This document shows, piece by piece, positions 34,769 to 42,814 of a stretch of 64,000 nt of DNA. A program made the translations under genes and the position numbers. Position 1 is the first letter of the stretch. Each line of letters starts with the position of its first letter. The stretch comes from Arcobacter nitrofigilis DSM 7299 (GTDB lineage Bacteria; Campylobacterota; Campylobacteria; Campylobacterales; Arcobacteraceae), in NCBI RefSeq assembly GCF_000092245.1, contig NC_014166.1, positions 744,001 to 808,000 on the forward strand. Direction: 5' to 3'. The notes under the pieces are model-generated. The model was not told the origin of the DNA, made no database searches, and saw nothing but the letters and a program-made list of their open reading frames with translations.

Positions 34769-35562
34769 TAAAAAACAAAATGAATTTTTCTGGCACATTT
34801 TATCCTGATGATAAAAAGGAGCTTTTAAAATATTTTGAAGTTTTTACTGCAAATGAAGAAAAAATCAAATTAGATATCAATCCAAGAGCTATTATTGTAC
34901 CCCATGCAGGATATATTTATTCTGGAAGTGTTGCAAATGTGGCATATAATCTATCAAAAGATACAAAACCAAAAAGAGTAATAGTAATTGGTCCTTCTCA
35001 TAGGTATTTTTTGCAAGGTGCCTCTATCGCTCAGTTTGACTCCTATGAAACACCTTTAGGTGATTTGGTTATTGATAAAGAGTTTGGCTCAAAGTTAATT
35101 GAAAAATATGATTTTTTGCATTTTGTTGAAGATGCTCATATGGAGCACTCAACTGAGACTCAAATACCTTTTATAAAAAACTATTTTGATGTAAAAGTTT
35201 TAGAAATAGTATATGGCAAAATAGATGCTAAAGAGTTGTCTTTATTGGTATTAGAACTTTTAAAGGATAAAGATAACTTTTTAGTAATAAGTACGGATTT
35301 AAGTCATTTTTATACTTTAGATGAAGCAAATATTTTAGATGGAATTTGTATTGATGCCATAAAAAACCAAGATATAGAAAAATTGACTAAGGATTGTGAA
35401 GCTTGTGGAAAAGAGGGAGTTAAAGCACTTTTACAAACAGCTAAAGTATTTGATTATAAAGTGAAATTTTTAGATTATAAAACAAGTTATGAAATAACAA
35501 AGGACAAATCAAAAGTAGTAGGTTATGCTTCTTTTTTAGTAGGAGAGAGTATTGTTATTTAG
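34765..35562 (+). CDS. MEMO-family protein (AmmeMemoRadiSam system B)
   Basis: A 265-residue cytosolic protein of the MEMO1 class, related to non-haem iron dioxygenases of the LigB fold. Conserved metal-pocket residues are in VPHAGYIYSGSVA near residue 46, GPSHRYF near 75, EDAHMEHSTETQIPFI near 125 and STDLSHFY near 175, with His, His and Cys positions preserved (EACGKEG near 213). It overlaps the AMMECR1 gene by four bases and the DUF218 gene by 11. Its substrate is unknown. Confidence 0.88.
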   Translation: MIKNKMNFSGTFYPDDKKELLKYFEVFTANEEKIKLDINPRAIIVPHAGYIYSGSVANVAYNLSKDTKPKRVIVIGPSHRYFLQGASIAQFDSYETPLGDLVIDKEFGSKLIEKYDFLHFVEDAHMEHSTETQIPFIKNYFDVKVLEIVYGKIDAKELSLLVLELLKDKDNFLVISTDLSHFYTLDEANILDGICIDAIKNQDIEKLTKDCEACGKEGVKALLQTAKVFDYKVKFLDYKTSYEITKDKSKVVGYASFLVGESIVI

Positions 35563-36259
35563 TTTGAAAAAATTTGTTTCATTTTTTTTAGAGCCTTTTA
35601 CTTTTGGATTTTTAGTTTTATTATTAGCTTTTATATTTTTACTTTTTAATAGTTACAAAAAAGCAAAGGTGAGTCTATTTTTAGGTTTAGCTTTTATATT
35701 TTTGATTTCAAATTCGGTGTTTTCTAATTTTTTAATATCACCTTTAGAAAATCAATATAAAAATCAAAAAAATATTGATATTTCAAAAGTAGAATATATT
35801 TTATTATTAGGTGGAGATTTTGAATCAAGGGCTTATGAAGTGATAAAATTAAGTCTAAAATTAAAAGATACTAAAATAATAACATCTGGTTACGCTGGCA
35901 AAAAATTAATATCTGATGCTTTATATGCAAAAAATGAGTTAATAAGTTTAGGAATAAATGAAAATAGAATTATTATGCAAGATAAACCTAAAGATACTAT
36001 TGAAGAAGCTATTTCAATAAAAAAACTTATAAATAATAAACCTTTTATTTTAGTAACTAGTGCTTATCATATGCCAAGAGCAATGAAAATATTTAAAATG
36101 CAAGGTTTAAACCCAATAGCAATGCCTACTAATTTTATGGCAAAAAAGCAAAAATCTAATAGTTATTTGAGCATAAAGGATTTAAAAAAAGTTAGTATTG
36201 CTATTCATGAATACATAGGGCTTGCTTGGTTAAAGATAAAAGATATTTTAAGCAATTAA
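35552..36259 (+). CDS. DUF218 (ElyC/SanA/YdcF-like) membrane protein
   Basis: A 235-residue protein with two N-terminal membrane helices (about 12-30 and 37-57) and a DUF218 domain (about 80-220). The domain has YILLLGGD near residue 86, TSGYAG near 113, DKPKDTIEEA near 148 and TSAYHMPRA near 170, which is the usual ElyC/YdcF pattern. Family members act in envelope integrity or in handling lipid carriers. The start is TTG at 35552 with AGGAGAG seven bases upstream, inside the MEMO gene. No further prediction is safe. Confidence 0.85.
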   Translation: MLFSLKKFVSFFLEPFTFGFLVLLLAFIFLLFNSYKKAKVSLFLGLAFIFLISNSVFSNFLISPLENQYKNQKNIDISKVEYILLLGGDFESRAYEVIKLSLKLKDTKIITSGYAGKKLISDALYAKNELISLGINENRIIMQDKPKDTIEEAISIKKLINNKPFILVTSAYHMPRAMKIFKMQGLNPIAMPTNFMAKKQKSNSYLSIKDLKKVSIAIHEYIGLAWLKIKDILSN

Positions 36260-36265
36260 TTTTGG

Positions 36266-36271
36266 TATAAT
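36266..36271 (+). promoter_or_regulatory. -10 element of the CvfB-like gene
   Basis: TATAAT preceded by TTGG, 26 bases before the ATG at 36297. No clear -35. Confidence 0.5.
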
Positions 36272-36296
36272 AAATATAAATTAATAAAGAGACGGA

Positions 36297-37145
36297 ATGA
36301 CTAAATTAAATGAAAAAATAGAACTTGGAGTAATGAATACTCTAAGAGTAAACAGATTAACAGAACCTGGAATATATTTAGAAGCTTTAGATGAAGAAGT
36401 TGTATTATTGCCAAATGCATATATTAGAAGTGATATGGAAATAGGTTCATTAGTAGATGTTTTTATATATACAGATTCAGAAGATAGATTAGTAGCAACT
36501 ACTTTAAAACCATATGCAATGAAGAATGAATATGCTTGTTTAGAAGTTGTAGATACTACTAGATTTGGAGCTTTTGTTGACATTGGACTTCCAAAAGATT
36601 TACTTGTACCAATTAATAGACAAACTTCAACTTATAATGTTGGAGCTAGAAAAGTTTTAAGAGTAATTGAAGATGAAAAAACTCAAAGATTAATTGCAAC
36701 AGAAAAATTTACTCAGTTTTTATCAAAAGATATAGTTGGTTTAGAAAAAAACGATGAGGTAATGATCCTTTTATTTTCAAAAACACCATTAGGATATAAA
36801 GTAATAGTAAATAACTTATATGAAGGAATGATATTTCATACAGAAATATTTGAAAATGCTAATATTGGAGATTTAAAAAAAGCATATATAAAAAATATTA
36901 GAGATGATAGTAAACTAGATTTATCTTTACAAAAAATTGGACAAAAAAAATCTGGTGACAATTCAGAAAAAATTTTAGAAGTTTTGAATAAAAATAATGG
37001 GAAAATAAATTTTACATATAAAAGTGAAGCAGAAGATATAATGAAAGTATTTGCTATGAGCAAAAAAGCTTTTAAAGCGGCACTTACCCAATTGATTTCA
37101 AAAGAAAAAATTAAAATAGAAGATAATTATATTCAGGTAAAATAA
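36297..37145 (+). CDS. S1-domain RNA-binding protein, CvfB-like
   Basis: A 282-residue cytosolic protein. Its layout is that of the CvfB/YitL family: several S1-like OB folds (about 1-65, 70-140 and 145-215) with FGAFVDIGLPKDLLVPINRQ near residue 90 as a clear S1 stretch, and a C-terminal winged helix (about 225-280) ending in the SKKAFKAALTQLISKEKI pattern. Family members bind RNA and affect virulence-factor expression in Gram-positives. The role here is unknown. Confidence 0.82.
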   Translation: MTKLNEKIELGVMNTLRVNRLTEPGIYLEALDEEVVLLPNAYIRSDMEIGSLVDVFIYTDSEDRLVATTLKPYAMKNEYACLEVVDTTRFGAFVDIGLPKDLLVPINRQTSTYNVGARKVLRVIEDEKTQRLIATEKFTQFLSKDIVGLEKNDEVMILLFSKTPLGYKVIVNNLYEGMIFHTEIFENANIGDLKKAYIKNIRDDSKLDLSLQKIGQKKSGDNSEKILEVLNKNNGKINFTYKSEAEDIMKVFAMSKKAFKAALTQLISKEKIKIEDNYIQVK

Positions 37146-37199
37146 AAAATTAATTATGATTTCATATTTTTAATTAAGATAATTTTTATCCTATTTAAA

Positions 37200-37205
37200 T
37201 ATAAT
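37200..37205 (+). promoter_or_regulatory. -10 element of tpx
   Basis: TATAAT at 29 bases before the ATG, in an AT-rich tract without a clear -35. AAGAAGGA is the ribosome site. Confidence 0.5.
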
Positions 37206-37233
37206 TACATCAAAAATTTAAAGAAGGATTAAT

Positions 37234-37758
37234 ATGGCAACAACAAAATTACAAGGTAACATAATAAATTTATTAGGTAATGAAGTAAATGTTGGTGATA
37301 AAGCTCCAGTTGTTAATGTTGTTGGGCAAGATTTAAAAGATATTGAAGTTGGTAATAAGGCACAAATCATAATCATTGTTCCATCACTAGATACTCCTGT
37401 ATGTGCAGCAGAAACTAGAAAGTTTAATGAAGAAGCTGTAAAAACAGAAGTAGAAACAGTAGTTGTTTCTATGGATTTACCATTTGCAATGGGAAGATTT
37501 TGTACAACTGAAGGAATCGAAAACTTAAAAGTTGCATCTGATTTTAGAAACAAAGATTTGGCAAATGCTTATGGGGTATTAATAGGTGATGGTCCATTAA
37601 CTGGAATTACATGTAGAGCAGTCTTTGTTATTGATGCAAATGGAATTGTAAGATATAAAGAAATTTGTGAAGATATAAGTGATGAACCAAATTACGAAGC
37701 AGCACTTAATGCGGTAAAAGAAGTTACAGAAACTTCTTGTTGTGGAACTTGTCATTAA
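37234..37758 (+). CDS. tpx: Thiol peroxidase
   Basis: Atypical 2-Cys peroxiredoxin of 174 residues that reduces hydrogen peroxide and alkyl peroxides with thioredoxin. The peroxidatic residue is Cys57 in PSLDTPVCAAETR and the resolving one Cys90 in FAMGRFCTTEG. The protein ends in an extra Cys-rich tail (Cys169, Cys170, Cys173, His174: CCGTCH) that classic Tpx lacks. The tail could bind a metal or form further disulfides. It has its own promoter. The inverted repeat that follows may serve as its terminator or act on nnrS. Confidence 0.95.
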   Translation: MATTKLQGNIINLLGNEVNVGDKAPVVNVVGQDLKDIEVGNKAQIIIIVPSLDTPVCAAETRKFNEEAVKTEVETVVVSMDLPFAMGRFCTTEGIENLKVASDFRNKDLANAYGVLIGDGPLTGITCRAVFVIDANGIVRYKEICEDISDEPNYEAALNAVKEVTETSCCGTCH

Positions 37759-37784
37759 TCAATGAATTAAGTTAAAAAATCTCA

Positions 37785-37816
37785 TACAATCTCTTAATTA
37801 ATTTTAGGAGATTGTA
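37785..37816 (+). promoter_or_regulatory. Hairpin that buries the nnrS ribosome site
   Basis: TACAATCTC (37785-37793) and GAGATTGTA (37808-37816) are exact reverse complements with a 14-nt loop. The Shine-Dalgarno AGGAG (37806-37810) lies at the loop edge and three of its bases are in the stem. The ATG is at 37819. No T run follows, so a translation-control role is at least as likely as termination of tpx. Confidence 0.45.
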
Positions 37817-37818
37817 TT

Positions 37819-39009
37819 ATGAAAAACTGGTATAACAAATTTATATCTCAACCCCATCAACCATTTTTTACAAGTGGTATTATTTTTTTATTGCTTTTTA
37901 TCTTAACTGTTTTTTTAAACTATTCAAATCTTGTTACTATTAAAGTACCTCTATTGATATTTCATGCATATGCTTTACTTTTTGTAGTATTTATTCAACT
38001 TTTTTTAGGTTTTTTATTTGTGGTATTTCCAAAATTTTTAGTGCAAGCAGATATTAAAAAAGAAGTTTATTCAAAACAGGCAATTTTATATTTTATTGGT
38101 TCTTTGATATTTTTTATATCAATATTTACAAGTGAAATTTTAAATATATTTTCAATATTTTTTCTTTTTTGTGTTCAGTTGAGCAGTTTCAAGATTTTGT
38201 ACAATATTCACATAAAATCAACTGTAAAAATTAAAAAAGATACTTTATGGGTACTTATTTCATTTGCTTGTGGACTTTTTGCAAATTTATTATTTATTTT
38301 TTCTTTTATTTCTTCAGATTATTCAAGTACTCTACGACAGTTATCTATAAATAGTGGATTTTATCTTTTTATTTTTATGCTAATTTTTGCTATTGCACAG
38401 AGAATGGTACCATTCTTCTCTTCAGCTAAAATTCAAGGATATGTAATAAATAAATCAAAATATATTTTAGAAATAGTATTTATTTTTTTAGTTTTGAAAG
38501 TGCTTATTTTAACTTTTTTACCAAGTACATATAATTTGATTAGTGATATTCCACTTTTTATAATATTTACAAAAGAATTAATAAAATGGAAATTTTCATT
38601 CAAAAATGTAAGTGCTATTATCTGGATTTTGTATCTTTCATTATATTGGATTCCCATTGGATTTTTTCTTTCAATTGTACAATCAATAATACGTATCTTT
38701 GATGGTTCAATCGTTTTTGAACAAAGTATTATTCATATATTTGCTTTAGGATATTTTTGTACTATTTTATTAGGATTTGGAACAAGAGTTACTTTAGGAC
38801 ATTCTGGAGCCATTCCAACTGCCAATAGATTTACAGTTATTTTATATCTTATTTTTCAAGTAGTTGTATTATTAAGACTATTTACAGCATATAGTATAAA
38901 TTTTGGTTTTGATTATTTATTTTTTATAAACTTAAGTGCTTTATTATTTCTACTTGTCTTTATTTTATGGTCATCAAAATATATTGTAATACTTCTAAAA
39001 GGAAAATAG
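37819..39009 (+). CDS. nnrS: NnrS family membrane protein
   Basis: A 396-residue inner-membrane protein with about 12 helices. NnrS proteins bind haem and copper and are linked to nitric oxide metabolism and resistance. Conserved family features are LLIFHAYALLFVVFIQLFLG near residue 38, AQRMVPFFSSA near 195, and HIFALGYFCTILLGFGTRVT followed by LGHSG near 305, with the potential haem-ligand His residues. The predicted ribosome site is partly hidden in a hairpin. The next genes encode MsrPQ on the same strand. Confidence 0.9.
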   Translation: MKNWYNKFISQPHQPFFTSGIIFLLLFILTVFLNYSNLVTIKVPLLIFHAYALLFVVFIQLFLGFLFVVFPKFLVQADIKKEVYSKQAILYFIGSLIFFISIFTSEILNIFSIFFLFCVQLSSFKILYNIHIKSTVKIKKDTLWVLISFACGLFANLLFIFSFISSDYSSTLRQLSINSGFYLFIFMLIFAIAQRMVPFFSSAKIQGYVINKSKYILEIVFIFLVLKVLILTFLPSTYNLISDIPLFIIFTKELIKWKFSFKNVSAIIWILYLSLYWIPIGFFLSIVQSIIRIFDGSIVFEQSIIHIFALGYFCTILLGFGTRVTLGHSGAIPTANRFTVILYLIFQVVVLLRLFTAYSINFGFDYLFFINLSALLFLLVFILWSSKYIVILLKGK

Positions 39010-39077
39010 TAATTTTTTAAACTACACATTTTCTTAACATATTTAAAATAAAATAAAAATGAAATAAAGGATATGTT

Positions 39078-40016
39078 ATGAAAATAAATGAAAATGAAAT
39101 AACTCCAAAAGAACTCTTTGAAGATAGAAGAAAGTTTATAAAATTAGGTGCTGCTTCAGTAGTAGCAAGTTCTACTTTGATGGAACTTATGGCAAAAGAG
39201 AATTTGCCAACACCAAATTTAACATATAAAAAAGATATTAATAGTGAATATCTTAAGTTAAATAGTTTTGAACAAATCACTTCTTATAATAATTTTTATG
39301 AATTTACAACTTCAAAAAAAGATGTAAAATATATGGCTCATACATTGAAACCAAATCCATGGGCTATAGAGATTGATGGACTTGTTGAAAAGCCATTTAC
39401 AATTGATATAAAAGATTTGATTAGTTCAAATTCTTTAGAAGAGAGAATTTATAGATTTAGATGTGTTGAGGGTTGGTCGATGGTTGTTCCATGGGTTGGT
39501 TTTGAACTTGCTAAATTTATAAAAAAATGTAAACCTTTAAGTGATGCAAAATATGTAAAATTTGAGACAAAGTATGATGAAGAGATGTTCCCTGACCAAG
39601 AAAGGGGCGTTTTTGCAAATATCAAAAACTATCCTTATGTAGAAGGTCTTAGAATGGATGAAGCCATGAATCCTCTTACAATATTGGCAGTAGGTCTATA
39701 TGGAAAAACTTTAGAGAATCAAAATGGAGCACCTATTAGATTAGTTGTACCTTGGAAATATGGATTTAAATCAATAAAATCAATTGCAAAAATATCATTT
39801 GTAAAAGAGCAACCTTTAAATACTTGGCAAGATATAGCATCAAATGAGTATGGCTTTTATGCAAATGTTAACCCTAAAGTTGACCATCCAAGATGGAGTC
39901 AAGCAAGGGAAAGAGTTTTGGGTAAATTTCTAAAACAAGATACTTTGATGTTCAATGGTTATGAAAAGGAAGTTGCTTATATGTATAAAGGAATGGATTT
40001 AAGAAAGAACTTTTAA
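39078..40016 (+). CDS. msrP: Methionine-sulfoxide reductase, molybdopterin subunit
   Basis: A 312-residue periplasmic molybdenum enzyme that repairs oxidised methionine in envelope proteins. The N-terminus has a twin-arginine motif [16 protein letters not shown] near residue 17. The Mo-ligating residue is Cys129 in [10 protein letters not shown]. Further family sequences are [17 protein letters not shown] near 222 and the C-terminal PRWSQARER. Its partner msrQ starts on the base where it stops (TAATG). Confidence 0.95.
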   Translation: MKINENEITPKELFEDRRKFIKLGAASVVASSTLMELMAKENLPTPNLTYKKDINSEYLKLNSFEQITSYNNFYEFTTSKKDVKYMAHTLKPNPWAIEIDGLVEKPFTIDIKDLISSNSLEERIYRFRCVEGWSMVVPWVGFELAKFIKKCKPLSDAKYVKFETKYDEEMFPDQERGVFANIKNYPYVEGLRMDEAMNPLTILAVGLYGKTLENQNGAPIRLVVPWKYGFKSIKSIAKISFVKEQPLNTWQDIASNEYGFYANVNPKVDHPRWSQARERVLGKFLKQDTLMFNGYEKEVAYMYKGMDLRKNF

Positions 40017-40558
40017 TGAAAGTATTTATTTTTATACTATTAATTTTGCCCTCATTTATTTTGGGGTATCAGGTTTTTATAGCACAAGACCTTCTTGATC
40101 CAATAAAATATATCTATACTGTAACTGGTGCAATTGCAATGGTTTTACTCTTTTTTTCAATAACTATTTCACTTATACGAAAAAAAGTAAATCTAATCTC
40201 TTATAGGAAGATGATAGGACTCTTTGGATTTTATTATGTTTTTCTACATTTTTTAAATTTTGTAATCTTGGATATGGAAGTTGATTTTACAAAAGTGATA
40301 AAAGAGACTTTAGAAAAACCATTTATTTATCTAGGAATGATATCTTTTCTTCTTTTGTTATTTATGACAGTTACATCATTTGGAAAACTTTTTAAACTAT
40401 ATTTTAAATATCATAAAGTCATATATATAGTTTTAATACTCTCAACTATTCATTTTGTCATGGCTCAAAAAGTATTATCTATTTCTCAAATGGGATATTT
40501 ACTAATTATTATTATAATTGGACTTTTTAAATTTAAACAAAGAGTAAGACTAAATTAA
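40016..40558 (+). CDS. msrQ: Haem-binding membrane subunit of the methionine-sulfoxide reductase
   Basis: A 180-residue membrane protein with five to six helices of the ferric-reductase-like class. It passes electrons from the quinone pool to MsrP. His residues in FLHFLNFVI, KYHKVIYI and STIHFVMAQ are plausible haem ligands. The ATG overlaps the msrP stop by one base. Its 3' end overlaps the convergent GMC gene by 9 bases. Confidence 0.9.
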   Translation: MKVFIFILLILPSFILGYQVFIAQDLLDPIKYIYTVTGAIAMVLLFFSITISLIRKKVNLISYRKMIGLFGFYYVFLHFLNFVILDMEVDFTKVIKETLEKPFIYLGMISFLLLLFMTVTSFGKLFKLYFKYHKVIYIVLILSTIHFVMAQKVLSISQMGYLLIIIIIGLFKFKQRVRLN

Positions 40559-40571
40559 ATTACTCTTTTTT
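40541..40571 (+). terminator. Terminator of msrPQ across two convergent stops
   Basis: AGAGTAA (40541-40547) pairs with TTACTCT (40560-40566) around a 12-nt loop, followed by TTTTT on the plus strand. Both the msrQ stop and the GMC-gene stop lie inside. Confidence 0.65.
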
Positions 40572-42211
40572 ATATAATCAGCTACTCTAAATGAGTTTGC
40601 ATATATTGTCCAAGTATAAGGAACACTTCCTCCTGTGGGCATAAAGCTTCCATCTGTGACAAAAAGGTTTTCTATATCATGGCTTTGACAATATTTGTTT
40701 AAAACAGATTTTTTAGGGTCATTACCAAATCTACAACCACCAGCTTGTAAGTTTGCAGAAGGAAGTGGAGAGATATCACTTTTAATATCACGAGCTCCCA
40801 TTTGTTTTAGTACATCTATTGCTTTTTGGGCTAAGAAATTTCCAACTTTTACATCTTGGGGATGGGCACCAATTCTAATTGTTGCAACGGGAACTCCATA
40901 TTTATCTTTGTACTTTTCATCTATACTTACAAAACAATCATCATTTGGCATCCAGTCTGTAAAAATTTCAAAATTTAGAACCCTTGATTTTGTAAAATTT
41001 TTGTATATTTTATCTTGTAACTCTTCCCCAAACAAAAGATTACCATTGTCATCAGATTTTAATCTTAATGCTTTTCTTATTGGATTTGCATGGTCAAATA
41101 GAAAATCTATACTTCCACCTTTAAACTCTTTTGTAAAATACCAATCTTGCAAACCTCTATTTACGAAAAAGCCAGTTTCAAATAACTTGTCCCTGCTTAA
41201 TATTTTTGTATCAATAATAGCACTTCCTTGTCCACCACCTGTAAAAAGCATATTTTTACCAACTTGTCCAGATAAGTTTGCTAAACCATTTGGGAAATCA
41301 CTATTTTTAGAGTTTAAAAGAAGCCTTGAACTTTCTACTGCTTGAGTTGCTACAACAAAAAGTTTTGCTTCAACTGTTTTTTCTATTTTGTCCTTTGTAT
41401 AATATATAGCTTTTTTTATCTTTTTATTTTTATTTGTAAGAAGTTTAAATACAAAGGCGTTTTGTATTATTGTTATATTTGTACTATTTATTATAGGTTG
41501 TATTAAAGAAGCTCTTGAACTTCCTTTTGCACCACTTGAACAACAATAAGAACCACAATAGTTTGAATAATAACAGGTATTTCTATTTTCTTTATTTTTA
41601 GATAAAATTGCCCTTGGAACTTTATATGAAACATAATCTAATTTTTCACAGGCTTTATCTATTAAATCAACTATTGGGTGTTCTTTTAATCTTGGATAAG
41701 CATAGTTTTTGCTACTTCTTGGTTCTGCATGTTCGTATTTTGTATATTCTCCTGATACTCCAATGACTTTTTCAACCATATCATAATAGGGTTCCAAATC
41801 ATCATAAGAGATTGGCCAATCAACAACATTTGCACCTTCATATTTACCAAACGTTGATTTTAATTTAAAATCTTTTGGCTTAAGTCTATGAAAATATCCA
41901 CTCATAAAATTTGATGAACCACCTAATATATTCCCATTCCAAAAACTCCAGCCAGTTTCATATGTAGGAAATTTATACCACTTACCATCGATTTTTTCTT
42001 CTATTACATGGTATTCGTCTTTTAGGTTTGGAGTAAATATGTCCCTTCTTGAATAGGCTATCTCATCTTTTGAGAAATCTTTTTCTGTGTATATGTCACC
42101 TTTTTCTAAGATTAATACTTTTTTACCTTCTTTTGCAAGCGTATAGGCTATTGGTCCAGCTCCAGCTCCACTTCCTATAATACATACATCATATATCAAT
42201 TTTTGCTCCAT
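40550..42211 (-). CDS. GMC-family FAD oxidoreductase (sugar/alcohol dehydrogenase type)
   Basis: A 553-residue flavoenzyme. The FAD-binding start is CIIGSGAGAGPIAYTLAKEG near residue 10, followed by WNGNILGGSSNFMSGYFHR near 90, and the C-terminal GMC signature region DGSFMPTGGSVPYTWTIYAN near 520. It matches the large subunit of gluconate 2-dehydrogenase-like membrane enzymes. The upstream gene, which overlaps it by 23 bases, encodes the matching small subunit with an export signal. The cytochrome c subunit usual in such systems is not adjacent. The substrate is unknown. Confidence 0.88.
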   Translation of the reverse strand: MEQKLIYDVCIIGSGAGAGPIAYTLAKEGKKVLILEKGDIYTEKDFSKDEIAYSRRDIFTPNLKDEYHVIEEKIDGKWYKFPTYETGWSFWNGNILGGSSNFMSGYFHRLKPKDFKLKSTFGKYEGANVVDWPISYDDLEPYYDMVEKVIGVSGEYTKYEHAEPRSSKNYAYPRLKEHPIVDLIDKACEKLDYVSYKVPRAILSKNKENRNTCYYSNYCGSYCCSSGAKGSSRASLIQPIINSTNITIIQNAFVFKLLTNKNKKIKKAIYYTKDKIEKTVEAKLFVVATQAVESSRLLLNSKNSDFPNGLANLSGQVGKNMLFTGGGQGSAIIDTKILSRDKLFETGFFVNRGLQDWYFTKEFKGGSIDFLFDHANPIRKALRLKSDDNGNLLFGEELQDKIYKNFTKSRVLNFEIFTDWMPNDDCFVSIDEKYKDKYGVPVATIRIGAHPQDVKVGNFLAQKAIDVLKQMGARDIKSDISPLPSANLQAGGCRFGNDPKKSVLNKYCQSHDIENLFVTDGSFMPTGGSVPYTWTIYANSFRVADYIKKSNLI

Positions 42212-42683
42212 ATTTTCTTTTTGGTCTTGGAATTCCAGGTTTATGATTTAATGCCATCCATCCTGATTGGAATTTATTTCCACCATAAATTGGATCACTA
42301 AGCATGGCTTCAATTCCATAATAAACTAAAATATTAATCCATGAGTTTCCATATTCACTTGCATTTGCTTGTTTTATAATTTCTAGTTTTTCATCTTTTG
42401 TTGCTTTGAAAAATTCAGGAAAAGTCTCTTTAAAAACTTGAGCTGCATTTAAAATAAGTTCTAAATCATCTTTATCAAAACTATATTGGTCGATATTTTG
42501 TTTTAGATATGTAACACTGCCAAACTCTTTAGCACTTGGCATTTTGGAAGTTTTTGGCAGAAGTATATTTTGTACTTCTAAAATAGTTGTCCAAATTTTT
42601 TCATCAACATCTTTTGCCATCATGTAACTATTTACAATAATAGGTGTAAGTGAGCTTAGTTTTATAAATGTTCTTCTTTTCAT
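42189..42683 (-). CDS. Gluconate 2-dehydrogenase subunit 3-like protein
   Basis: A 164-residue exported small subunit. The N-terminus KRRTFIKLSSLTPIIVNSYM is a twin-arginine-like signal (RRTFIK). The body has LLPKTSKMPSAKEFGSVTYL and the C-terminal DPIYGGNKFQSGWMALNHKP, which is the hallmark of this family (DP.YGGN...GW..lg..G). It forms a periplasmic complex with the GMC protein, which can be co-exported since it lacks its own signal. The genes overlap by 23 bases. Confidence 0.87.
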   Translation of the reverse strand: MKRRTFIKLSSLTPIIVNSYMMAKDVDEKIWTTILEVQNILLPKTSKMPSAKEFGSVTYLKQNIDQYSFDKDDLELILNAAQVFKETFPEFFKATKDEKLEIIKQANASEYGNSWINILVYYGIEAMLSDPIYGGNKFQSGWMALNHKPGIPRPKRKYGAKIDI

Positions 42684-42814
42684 AGTTTTATCTTATATAA
42701 AATTTGTAAATTTTTTGTGTAGTAATTATTATATCATATGCTTAGATTTTTACTATTTAATAAAGCACTTTATGATACTATTCGCAAATGACAAATAAAA
42801 TGAATATACACTAA

